Shown here: positions 13,152-22,560 of the stretch, piece by piece
How the letters are laid out: each line of letters opens with the position of its first letter
How positions within the stretch are numbered: the stretch's first letter is position 1
Assembly: GCF_964204865.1 (NCBI RefSeq)
Contig: NC_135263.1
Location: forward strand, 15,669,426 to 15,733,425
Direction: 5' to 3'
DNA from: Styela clava
Taxonomy: Eukaryota; Chordata; Ascidiacea; Stolidobranchia; Styelidae
DNA length: 64,000 nucleotides
Translations under genes and position numbers: made by a program
Notes under the pieces: generated by a model
The model's input: the letters and a program-made list of their open reading frames with translations, nothing else
Databases searched by the model: none
Told to the model about the DNA's origin: nothing

Positions 13152-14735
13152 ATGGTTAAGAGAAGAAAGATTGTACCGGCACCAAAGGAAGCAAAGGAGA
13201 ATGAACTTTTGCATCTGCAAATACAGATATTAAAAGCAAAACTGAAGGAATCAGAAGAAAAACAAGAGGAAATGTTGGAAAAGCAAGAGGAGACTGACAG
13301 TCGTTTGCAACTGATAGACAGTCGTGTGCAACAGATTGGAAGTCAACTAGAATCAGTTGAACTCCAGAATGCGAAAATTGGCTCATCTTTTGAACATGTT
13401 TACAACATGCTGCAAGATATTTCTGGCGTGGTTAAAACAGGAAAAGTTGCTGATTCTGAAGAAACGCAGCCCATGTCACATGTCCCAGATGTCAGCTTGA
13501 TCACTTCAACACCCGCAACGGTTGTTCCAAAAGCAGCGCCTGTTCTCAAGCATGATGAAATTTCTGATTTTGGATCAGAAGATGGACAGCCAGAAGGGAA
13601 GCGGAACGCGTTCTCACAGACATTAGAGGTGAAATTTTTGGAGAATGGTCATGTGAGTAACCTTGCACCTACAATTCCTTTTTTGAATGATAATGGTAAT
13701 GAGGGCACAAATGTCAGAAGGCAACTTAGTACTAGGCCGAAAATGATTACAGTGGCTACACAATCAGCTCCTCCAGTGAGCGCTAGTAGTGTCTCGAATG
13801 CCAATGTCAGCCGTAGTGTTCTCAATAGCACAGCTAATGCTACGATGATGGCAAGAAATGCCAAAAAGCCAATGTATTTCGATGGATCCACTGTCATGAC
13901 ATGGCCCAGTTATTTATGCCATTTTGAATTGGTTACCAGTTATAATCAGTGGGATGACGACACTGCAGGATTAGAATTGGCTACTTGCATGACAGGTCAA
14001 GCTCTAAATGTGTTGAAAGATTTACCAGAAATGAAACGTACTAGCTATCGTGATATTGTGGCTCATTTTAATCATTATTTCAAACCTGCCGGAAATGCGA
14101 GCTCATATCGTACTACATTTCATTGTCGTAGGATTAAGCCAAATGAAGCGCCACGGGATTATGGTAACAAATTGAAAGAGCTTGTTATTCTTGCTTACCC
14201 AAATCTTGATATTGCTGGTCAAGATGATATTTTGAAATCGCAGTTTCTCGCGGGTTTAACCGATGAAAGCATGATCAAACATGTTACCATGCAACAGCCT
14301 GATACTTTTGAAAGTGCACTGTCTCTTGCAACGCTGTATTACTCTGTTGATACTAACCACTCTGAGAGAAGAGACATGCCTAAACCTCGCATTGCCGCAG
14401 TGAAACAGAGTAACACTGGTGATGCAGCTAATCAGCAAACCGACCTTTTTCAGTTTCTCGAGAGCAGTTTTGAGCGACTTGTAGCAAAACTGGATGAGAT
14501 CATAGGATATGTTAAGCCACGCGCTAACAACAATCGCAATTTTGATGGTGTACCACGCAACCCGTGTCCTCGATGTGGTAAACATGGTCATTGGGGCAGG
14601 GATTGCAAGGCATGTTTTAATTGCAAGCAGACTGGTCATCTTAAACGGGATTGTCCACATCTTCAGAATCCCGCTGATCCTGCAACAGCTGCTTCCTCTT
14701 CGACCGCAAATTTAAACGACACTCAGCGGGCTTGA
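13152..14735 (+). CDS. gag: Gag polyprotein of the gypsy element
   Basis: 527 aa from ATG 13152 to TGA 14733-14735. It forms the particle and packages element RNA in the cytoplasm. Residues ~17-75 are Glu/Gln/Lys-rich and predicted coiled coil. The middle (~240-400) looks like a retrotransposon Gag capsid region, with F-x-x-x-F/W-rich helices around YRTTFHCRRIKP. Two CCHC zinc knuckles close to the C-terminus, CPRCGKHGHWGRDC and CFNCKQTGHLKRDC, both fit C-x2-C-x4-H-x4-C and should bind RNA. Pol follows in the -1 frame, so ribosomes reach it by frameshifting just before the stop. The frame is undamaged. Confidence 0.92.
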   Translation: MVKRRKIVPAPKEAKENELLHLQIQILKAKLKESEEKQEEMLEKQEETDSRLQLIDSRVQQIGSQLESVELQNAKIGSSFEHVYNMLQDISGVVKTGKVADSEETQPMSHVPDVSLITSTPATVVPKAAPVLKHDEISDFGSEDGQPEGKRNAFSQTLEVKFLENGHVSNLAPTIPFLNDNGNEGTNVRRQLSTRPKMITVATQSAPPVSASSVSNANVSRSVLNSTANATMMARNAKKPMYFDGSTVMTWPSYLCHFELVTSYNQWDDDTAGLELATCMTGQALNVLKDLPEMKRTSYRDIVAHFNHYFKPAGNASSYRTTFHCRRIKPNEAPRDYGNKLKELVILAYPNLDIAGQDDILKSQFLAGLTDESMIKHVTMQQPDTFESALSLATLYYSVDTNHSERRDMPKPRIAAVKQSNTGDAANQQTDLFQFLESSFERLVAKLDEIIGYVKPRANNNRNFDGVPRNPCPRCGKHGHWGRDCKACFNCKQTGHLKRDCPHLQNPADPATAASSSTANLNDTQRA

Positions 14736-14754
14736 GGTCCTCAGTGTCCGCTGA
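14708..14754 (+). promoter_or_regulatory. Gag-Pol -1 ribosomal frameshift signal
   Basis: Two overlapping canonical slippery heptamers lie in the correct gag phase: A AAT TTA (14708-14714) and T TTA AAC (14711-14717). The gag stop is 16 nt downstream. A perfect 7-bp stem, TCAGCGG (14723-14729) with CCGCTGA (14748-14754), starts 5 nt after the slip site, which is normal spacing for -1 signals. The -1 frame is open from the slip site into pol, and pol has no in-frame ATG near its start. Confidence 0.8.
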
Positions 14755-17700
14755 ATTATTACTTGATGACGGACCAACGAACCAGAATATAGACCTGAAT
14801 ATTTGTTCCTTGCAATATGACAATAGTTGGCATGCGAAGGTACTTGTAAACAATCAACCGTTCAATTTTCTTGTAGATAGTGGTGCTATGACTACTCTGA
14901 TCGACATTTCCATCTTTGAGGCTATAGGTGGGAAAGAAGCACATTTAGCACCGCTCGAAGAATCTCTTGTTGCAGTGGGAGGACATGATTTATCACCACT
15001 GGGTACATTGGAAGTTGATTTGTCTATTGATTCTTTTGCATCGCGACGCACGGTTGTTGTTGCCAACCTAGGTATGTCTAATGGTATTTTGGGCATGGAC
15101 TATCTCCGAGAACATGATTGCGTTCTTTACTTATCATCTGGACACATGATGATAGAGGGTCATGAAATCAAACTGTTTACTGAAAAGTCTGTACCGTGTT
15201 GTCGTGTAACGGTTCGAGAAGATATTACTATACCGCCATATTCTAAGGTTGTTATCCCTGCACAACTTAGTCGTCCTTGGACGAAAAGCAATTTGTCTGA
15301 CGTTGCTGCTCTTGTTGAACCGCTGAATTCTTCTTTCCTTGCTGATGGCGTTCAGCTGATTTCTTCTGTAGTGGATCCAGGAAAGTCCACTGTTCCTGTT
15401 CTAGCGGTGAACCAAAAAGGCAGACAACTTAAGATCAGGGCTGGATCTTTGCTTGGTATTGCACATCCTCAACTTGTAGCACAAATTCAAGTTGACGAAT
15501 CCGATAATCGGGTTATAGCTTCTGAATTACCAGAACATCTACATGACATGGTCAATTCCGTTGAGGATCTAACCCCGAGTCAACGTGAGCAGTTGGTCAA
15601 CTTGATTTGTGAATTCCATGATGTATTTGTAGGGCCAGATGGTGAACTTGGCCGTACTTCAGCAGCAAAGCATAGGATCATCACAACCACACCACAGCCG
15701 ATTCGGCAGGCTCCTCGTCGAATGGGGTGGGCGCGTAGGAAGATAGCCGAAGAAGCTGTTGATAATATGCTGGCTCAGGGTGTCATAGAACCCAGCGATT
15801 CCCCATATTCTTCTCCCAATGTCCTAGTTCCCAAAAAGGATGGTTCTACCAGATTTTGCGTGGATTTTAGATTGCTCAATGACGTCACATACAAGGACGC
15901 ATATCCCTTGCCGCGTATTGAGGATATCATTGAGTCCTTAAACGGAGCACAATGGTTCTCAACTCTTGATCTCGCTAGCGGATATTGGCAAGTGGAGGTT
16001 GATCCTGCAGACCGTGAAAAGACAGCATTCAGCATCCCAGGCCGTGGTCATTTTCACTTTGTAGTGATGCCTTTCGGTTTGGCGAATGCTCCCGCAACAT
16101 TCGAACGGATGATGGACAATATCCTTGGTGATCTCCTGTGGAACGGGTGTTTCAATTTCCTTGATGATGTTTTGGCTCATGGTAGTGATTTCTCAATGGC
16201 ACTCTCAAATCTTCGGGAAGTTTTTATAAGACTTCGCCGTGCCGGTTTACGCTTGAAGCCCTCGAAATGTAAACTTTTCCGTCGGAGCACCTCTTATCTT
16301 GGTTATCTTATTTCATCTGACGGTGTCTGTTGCGACCCTGGAAATGTTGCGGCTATTAAAGAATGGAAAACGCCAAATTCTGTCAGCGATATTCGTAGTT
16401 TTCTAGGCACAGCGAACTACTACCGGAAGTTTGTTCAAGATTATTCAACAATTGCTGGACCTCTTATTCGATTGACCAGGAAGAATATTTCCTTTGTATG
16501 GAGTACTGAATGTCAAGAGGCTTTTGAAACTTTGAAGCATTGTCTGACATCTGCCCCAATTCTTAGCTTTCCGAGGACAATCGGCGAATTTGTATTGGAT
16601 ACTGATGCCAGTGGTTTTGGGATTGGTGCAGTGTTATCTCAAGTTCAGGACGACAATGAACGTGTACTTTCTTATGCCAGTAAGACTATGTCCAAGTCTC
16701 AACGTAGATACTGTGCTACACACCGGGAACTATTAGCTGTGGTGTGGGCTGTTCGTCATTGCAGTCATTTTCTTCTCGGGAGACCGTTCAGAATTCGCAC
16801 AGATCATGCTGCTCTGAAATGGTTGATCAATTTTCGTGAACCTCAAGGAATGTTAGCAAGATGGATATTAACACTTGGTGCTTATGACTTTAAGATTGAA
16901 CACAGACCGGGCGTGAAACATGGCAATGCTGATGGATTGTCACGCCAAGTTCGCAAATGCAAACGAGAAGATTGTTCTGATTGTGGTACCAATGGTGATG
17001 TGGCTGTGAGCAATGTTATTGTAAGTGCAATATCAAAACGGCCCGGTCAATCATCGTCAGACTGTTCCGATTGTAATTGGCTAGATACCTACACAGATGA
17101 ACAAATTAAATCTTGGCAAAGTGAAGATCCAGATATTTCTGCTGTTTTGAAATGGAAACAACTTACTGCTCAGAAACCTGACATTCAAGAATACATGCCT
17201 GAATCAACAGTGACCAAACGTTTGATGTCACAATGGGATTTGATTTTTGTAGATAATGGACTTCTCTATCGTCGTTGGATTCCTGATTGTAAATCGGAGG
17301 AATCGCATATCCAATTGATTGTTCCATCAAATTTGAGGCAGGATTTGTTCCATAAGCTACATTCTTTGCGCACTGCAGGTCATCTTGGTGCTAATCGAAC
17401 TTTCAAGAGTATAAGGCGCAGATTTTATTGGCCTGGTTTCAAAAGGGACATTCTGAAATGGTGCAAATTTTGCAAGTCTTGTGCTTCAACAAAGATGCTT
17501 TACGGAAGAAGACAGGGAGATTTGAAACAACTTATATCTGAAGCTCCTATGGAAAGGATTGCCATTGATTTTCTTGGACCATTGCCTGTAACTGAAAATG
17601 GGAATGAACACATTTTGGTTTTGTCGGACTATTTCTCTAAATGGGTGGAATGTTTTGCTTTACCAAATCAGCGAGCTGACACCACTGCTGATGCATTGGT

Positions 17701-18598
17701 TACTCAATTCTTTTCGAGATTTGGGGTACCAAGAATTCTCCACTCAGATCAAGGAAGAGACTTTGAATCAAAATTATTTTCAGAAATGTGTCAATTGTAC
17801 GGGATTCAAAAGACTCGAACAACTCCATATCATCCTCGTTCAGATGGACAAGTTGAACGTTTCAACAGGACCATACAGCAGATGTTGAAAGCTTTTGTAA
17901 ATGAGAATCGAAATGATTGGGACGACCATCTCCCATATCTTTGTATGGCATATCGCTCCACTGTACATGATAGTACAGGATATTCACCGAACAAGTTAAT
18001 GCTTGGACGAGAAATCGAGATACCTGTTGATGTTATGTTTGGCAAACCAGAGTCATCAACTCATCCTTGTTACACTGAGTTTGTCGAATGGTTTTCCTGT
18101 GCAACGAAAAAAGCTTTTCTTCATGCTAGGCAACATCTAAATGCTGCTGCAACCAGACAAAAGCGAAATTTTGATCTGGGTGTAAAACCACTTACTTTCC
18201 AGAGAGATGAATTGGTGTGGTATTATTATCCACCAAAGCATCGCAAGCTGAGTATTCCTTGGATTGGGCCTTATCGAATTGTGGACTGTTTACCTAATCA
18301 CTTGTATAGGATTCAGAAGAATTCGGGAACACGTTCTCGAATCGTGCATGTTGACAAACTGAGACCTTACCTTCATGAAGATGAAGAAGACAACGACATT
18401 GACTTAACCGGATTTGACATTTTACCTGATGTGGAACCTATTATGGAAAATAATGAGCAGGCTGCTCATGATATTTTTGATGAATTACCTTTCTCTTCAA
18501 GGCCAGACACTGTACCAGAAGAAGTTACAGTTGATGCGAACTCTGATAATGGCCAACGTACTAGGCGAAGGCCTAGATATTTGGATGATTACATTTGA
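14732..18598 (+). CDS. pol: Pol polyprotein of the gypsy element (PR-RT-RNaseH-IN)
   Basis: An open frame of 1288 codons in the -1 frame relative to gag. It has no ATG at its beginning (the listed first codon is TTG), in keeping with synthesis as a Gag-Pol fusion. Aspartic protease: DSGA at residues 49-52. Reverse transcriptase: VPKKDGSTRFCVDFR near 365, LDLASGYW near 412, and FLDD at 476-479, where most relatives have YxDD. RNase H: DTDASGFGIG near 622 and a TDH motif. Integrase: an H-x-H...C-x2-C zinc finger (about 873-920), then catalytic D946, D1006 and E1042, a D,D35E triad. A GPY/F module (WIGPYRIVD) lies near 1178 and there is no chromodomain. All catalytic residues appear present. Confidence 0.95.
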   Translation: MRSSVSAELLLDDGPTNQNIDLNICSLQYDNSWHAKVLVNNQPFNFLVDSGAMTTLIDISIFEAIGGKEAHLAPLEESLVAVGGHDLSPLGTLEVDLSIDSFASRRTVVVANLGMSNGILGMDYLREHDCVLYLSSGHMMIEGHEIKLFTEKSVPCCRVTVREDITIPPYSKVVIPAQLSRPWTKSNLSDVAALVEPLNSSFLADGVQLISSVVDPGKSTVPVLAVNQKGRQLKIRAGSLLGIAHPQLVAQIQVDESDNRVIASELPEHLHDMVNSVEDLTPSQREQLVNLICEFHDVFVGPDGELGRTSAAKHRIITTTPQPIRQAPRRMGWARRKIAEEAVDNMLAQGVIEPSDSPYSSPNVLVPKKDGSTRFCVDFRLLNDVTYKDAYPLPRIEDIIESLNGAQWFSTLDLASGYWQVEVDPADREKTAFSIPGRGHFHFVVMPFGLANAPATFERMMDNILGDLLWNGCFNFLDDVLAHGSDFSMALSNLREVFIRLRRAGLRLKPSKCKLFRRSTSYLGYLISSDGVCCDPGNVAAIKEWKTPNSVSDIRSFLGTANYYRKFVQDYSTIAGPLIRLTRKNISFVWSTECQEAFETLKHCLTSAPILSFPRTIGEFVLDTDASGFGIGAVLSQVQDDNERVLSYASKTMSKSQRRYCATHRELLAVVWAVRHCSHFLLGRPFRIRTDHAALKWLINFREPQGMLARWILTLGAYDFKIEHRPGVKHGNADGLSRQVRKCKREDCSDCGTNGDVAVSNVIVSAISKRPGQSSSDCSDCNWLDTYTDEQIKSWQSEDPDISAVLKWKQLTAQKPDIQEYMPESTVTKRLMSQWDLIFVDNGLLYRRWIPDCKSEESHIQLIVPSNLRQDLFHKLHSLRTAGHLGANRTFKSIRRRFYWPGFKRDILKWCKFCKSCASTKMLYGRRQGDLKQLISEAPMERIAIDFLGPLPVTENGNEHILVLSDYFSKWVECFALPNQRADTTADALVTQFFSRFGVPRILHSDQGRDFESKLFSEMCQLYGIQKTRTTPYHPRSDGQVERFNRTIQQMLKAFVNENRNDWDDHLPYLCMAYRSTVHDSTGYSPNKLMLGREIEIPVDVMFGKPESSTHPCYTEFVEWFSCATKKAFLHARQHLNAAATRQKRNFDLGVKPLTFQRDELVWYYYPPKHRKLSIPWIGPYRIVDCLPNHLYRIQKNSGTRSRIVHVDKLRPYLHEDEEDNDIDLTGFDILPDVEPIMENNEQAAHDIFDELPFSSRPDTVPEEVTVDANSDNGQRTRRRPRYLDDYI

Positions 18599-18742
18599 TT
18601 TGATTGTGATAGTGCTTTTAACAATTGATTGTTTTGATTTTAGATATACATTTCATTTGAGTGTACAGTTCTTTGCAGTTTCTTCACATTTTTATGGTTT
18701 TTCAATTTTGAAGATGGAAAATTTCTTTGTAATTTCCCATCT

Positions 18743-18756
18743 GAAAAAGGGGGGAG
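18743..18756 (+). promoter_or_regulatory. Polypurine tract for plus-strand priming
   Basis: GAAAAAGGGGGGAG lies three bases before the 3' LTR. A purine run at this place is the usual plus-strand primer of LTR elements. Confidence 0.85.
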
Positions 18757-18759
18757 TAA

Positions 18760-19504
18760 TGAGACGACCACGTCTATAACTCTGTTTTATTCTGTTCGCC
18801 CATATTTATTCTTACCACTTGAGTCACTAGTGAACAACTGTGTAACTTTCTCTTGTAGCTGGTTTGTCAGACTGCCGGCAGTGTAGATATTCCTCTGTAT
18901 ATTAGGTTATTATTATAGTGTTTTAATGCCGTAAATCTATGTAATTTTTGTTGTAAAATGATATTAGTAGTGCAGGTTTACTATTTCTCCAGTTTGGCAT
19001 AGCTCTGTTCACTAGTTAGCTTGTATTTAACACTTCCGTAACTAGTCTATTTTCGCAGTTTATTTCCTGTGTGATTTCCATATTTCTATGCGTATTTCCA
19101 TGTATATTACGTGTTTGTCGGTAAGATAGGATTTGTGTTGTATCTTTAGTGTCATACTAGTTATTCTTATGTATATCTAGGTATGTTTTACCCGGTTTTT
19201 CATATCCCATTATAAGTATATAGTTCATGACTGTGACGTCATAGACCAATTCCGTATCTTGTGTTACGTATGTATCCTACGGTATTTGTACTGGGTTTTT
19301 ATTTGTTTATTGTATTTCTTATTGGAGTATTTGGTTGTATTAAGTTCTTACAGGTGTATAATTAATCTAGTTAGTTAACTTAGTTACTCTGCTGTGGTTG
19401 GAACCGCAAGAAGATTATTTTGTGATCGACATCTATTGCAACTTCAGTGTCCAAGAAGCTGGCAGAAAGAACCTGAGTGGTGATATCAATTTTGGTACGC
19501 CACA
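18760..19504 (+). repeat. 3' long terminal repeat
   Basis: 745 bp. Nearly identical to the 5' copy; the extra 9 bp is a local duplication giving 'gttagttaacttagttac' near position 19372. A cleavage/polyadenylation signal is expected here but was not pinned down. Confidence 0.95.
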
Positions 19505-20311
19505 ATAACCTTCGGTAGCGTATTATAGACGCAATTACGAAAATGGAACTACAGTTCCGTTTTGGCTGAACACATGAATAGCTGCGTTCCCGGGCCTTCA
19601 AGCACAGACAGATGACCTAACAACAACAATAACAGTTCCGTTGACTTTACCAAAGTAAATTGAGATGTCAGAGAATGTGATTAATGCTGGCATTGCTCGT
19701 ATGTAATTAGCAATAAATCATTACGTCCATCTGAACGCCAAAATACCGCGCCAAAAATCACCCCCGGTGAAAGACGTTGGCATCGGTTTCTTTGCTGCCA
19801 AGCGTGTTAGATTTGACAGGAACAGGAAAAAACAAAATTTATTAACCGTCTTGATGTTGACATTGGCATTCGTCTAGCTATAAAAAAGCCTGCGCCTAAT
19901 ACGAGAAACCTTGTCAGACAGGCCTAAGCACAAGATTCCCTTTGATTGTGTACTGGAGAGCGTTTACTTTCTTATCTGTGGTTTGCTTTTGCATTTCATA
20001 ATAGGTCGTAAACACATAATACAATTCAACACGTTTCGTTTTTTGGAATGGCGAACGCGGAGACCGCGAGTGCAAATAGGCGCTGGAAGGGACCACGAGC
20101 CATAAAACATCTGGTTTAGACGTATATCTTGTGTAATTTATTTTTTTGCTTCAGTGGTAAATTAGGTCGTTTAATGTGACTGCCTTGGTTCATTTAAAAC
20201 GTGTTTCCGCTTCGTTTATAACGTTTTTCCACATTTTGCCGCCCTTCAGCAACGGGCCGCCCTTGGATTTAGCCACAAGATCCAATGGGTAGTTACGCCA
20301 CTGTGTAGGAG

Positions 20312-20814
20312 TCCGGGATGAGATCGACAGACATACTGTATAAGGGTATAGCGGAGGCGCTAGATAGGTGGATACCGTCCATTGTTCAGCCTGCAACGCC
20401 GTCTTGTTGCGTAATAATGTTGAATGAATACAAGTTTGAATAACTGACTGTGTAAGTGGATGCGTATTATGAAAGGAACGCATCTACAAATTCAACAATT
20501 CAAACAAAATCACTCTTAAATGAAACCGACTGAAATTTATATAAATCCTTTACCCCGGCATGGACTCCGCGAACGCTGTTGTCGTGGTTTTGGGGAAACT
20601 GACCAAGGACAGGATATTCATTATTCAACAACCAGACCTGACTTCCCTGTTGTTCTTGGCTTCCCACTTTTTTTTTCTCAGTTAGACACAAAGTTATTAT
20701 TTGGTAACCAATATATATATGTACATGCTATCGCTTTTCTTGTCATAGTCGGAATAATGGTCAGGCGAACCTTACACAAATACATTTGTGTTAGAGTGCA
20801 GCATGACTCTTGAA
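20312..20814. other. Intergenic spacer
   Basis: Lies between the outer hAT target duplication and the first receptor duplication unit. Open frames at 20520-20813 and 20500-20691 show no recognisable product. Confidence 0.45.
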
Positions 20815-22560
20815 TAAAACAGAACAACATGGAAAACAACAATTTTACTCCATATCACAGCTTCGTTTACAAAAATATTTAAATGTTCATATACCTTTTG
20901 GTAAATATTATTTACATATAAGTTTTGAATGCTTCCAGAGAAGATAGTCCATGCTAACTTTTTTCATGCTGATGCATCTATTCTATACTATCTGTGTATG
21001 TGCAAATCGAATTTTCATTATTTTTAAATAAACTTAACTCTGATCCTTTGTGGGCTCAAATAAAGTGTTTCCTACTTGCCATTGATATAATACATCATTC
21101 GTGTTATGAATATATCCCACGCGCAAATATATTCAGAAACTAGATCTTGATGACACGATACATAACCATAATATGCGTGGTGAAACAAATAATGATGATG
21201 AACTGCAGCTAGTATTCGTTTTCATCTCGCAGTGAAGAGGAAAGGTGGCATAGCAGTATTACTAAATTTACTCGATTTCGTAATTCGTTTAACTTTTTTA
21301 TTTCATAAAGTAATTTTTGAAGATGGTTGGCTTCCATATTGTAATATGCGACATATTGGTTTTTTAATAAGGCGCCGTGAACAATTGAGATCAGTCAGAT
21401 ATACTTTTGAAAAACACGAGACATCGGACCTAGTAGACAACTACAAATTATATGCTCTTCAACTGTTAAGAGAGATGTCAGTTTGTTGAAACATGGCCTA
21501 TAAGATCAACTAATTGTGGACAATTTTGAGAGTGATACATTAAATACACACAAAAAAAAATTTTAAGTTTCGAATTAGTCAGCTTACGTGATCAAGAGCT
21601 GATTTGATGCATCGTATCAATGCAATTATCCGATAAACATTGCTTCATTTGTGATGTGCTCTTTTTTCTGTTCGGTGATAAAATTTGGCTTGCTCTGAAA
21701 ATCATTGTCACCGTTGTTTCCACTATGGGCGTGGCCACAACAATTGTCGATTATATACATTTCTGTTCCATCCGATAGAAATTTATGCCTGCTCCACCTC
21801 ACCCCATTTTGGTTTAGTGTCTACTTCATAGGCCTCCGTACAGACAAACATACAAAACGACATCATTTGCTAACTTTAAAATTCGAAGTATCGTTTAACT
21901 ATGACAATTCAGTATTATTCTGGCATTCCTATTCTATTTCTGAGTCACTCTGCTCATTCAACAAAATATCAATTTCCTGCTCATGTGTTTCTCGCTTTAA
22001 ATTAATAATATGGTGGTGCTCCATCTTAATGAAAAAAAGTTTATCATCGTTTTGTTGCACCACCATTACAAATAAATGTTTACGAGATAAAAAGACGTCA
22101 CTCCCAGAAGCCAGACGTTGACCTAAGAGATTGTAAAATTAGGGGTGACATCTTTGATACTATTTCTGTAGCTTGTATCTCAATATGATAATTAGCCATT
22201 TGTTTACCAATGTATTACGATATATTCATTATTAAGAAGGTTGAAAATAATAATAATAAATTTGGACTGCTTGCCAATACCTCCGTCACGATTTACATTG
22301 AACAAGCCAAAAGTCCACAAAATATTTCTTTTTTACATTATTACCAAACGATAAAGCAAGTTTAAGAATTTTGCCATGGTTTTGATATTGAAAATAATAG
22401 TTTTCAATTTCATTTTGTGTTCTAGGTCTCATACGTTTTTGGACTAGTATTTACAGCTGATATAAATCTGATCAAATATCAAGAAAACAATTAAACAGTT
22501 TATGCAATATATCAACTATTATTTGTTGTCTTATTTCGCATTGATGAACTTACATATGAG

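Larger units (their letters stand above)
12249..19504 (+). mobile_element. Ty3/gypsy LTR retrotransposon, near-intact, recent
   Basis: A 7256-bp element with TG...CA long terminal repeats, flanked by ATAA at 12245-12248 and 19505-19508. Order: 5' LTR, candidate primer site, gag, pol (protease, reverse transcriptase, RNase H, integrase), polypurine tract, 3' LTR. RT before integrase places it in Ty3/gypsy (Metaviridae) rather than copia, and there is no env-like ORF. By eye the two LTRs differ by one substitution and one 9-bp duplication, so it inserted recently. Neither long ORF has an internal stop. Confidence 0.95.
11970..20117. mobile_element. Second hAT element (hAT-b) nested in hAT-a and split by the LTR element
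   Basis: The left end CAGTGGTTCTCATCC begins at 11970. The following ~210 bp match the 310-bp element at 42130-42439 in several blocks, including the 'gtgaattatttga' region. The matching right-hand block (ctggaaggga-ccacgagcca) is found at about 20070-20105, beyond the LTR retrotransposon. The right boundary is approximate. A target duplication may be AGGACGTC against a 5-of-8 match near 20112, which is not convincing. Confidence 0.6.
11553..20303. mobile_element. Outer hAT element (hAT-a), split by nested insertions
   Basis: The left end CAGTGGCGTAACAACG starts at 11553 and the inverted right end (CGTTAC-type, reading CAGTGGCGTAACTACC on the minus strand) stops at 20303. Both are flanked by the same 8-bp duplication, TGTAGGAG, at 11545-11552 and 20304-20311. 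The two ends therefore belong to one element even though 8.75 kb apart; most of the interior is later insertions. A transposase C-terminus remains near the left end on the minus strand. Without the nested material, only about 0.6 kb of this element remains. Confidence 0.85.

Noticed and set aside
14732..14734. TTG as a genuine independent start codon for pol
   Set aside because: The frame is open upstream to the slippery site, and the frameshift signal explains expression better than a non-ATG start.
18599..18779. env-like or accessory ORF after pol (frame 18414-18779)
   Set aside because: It mostly overlaps pol in another frame, runs into the LTR and has no signal peptide or transmembrane pattern of an envelope.
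21705..22121. 138-codon plus-strand frame upstream of receptor A
   Set aside because: No matching frame in unit B, no recognisable domain, and no splice link to the receptor.
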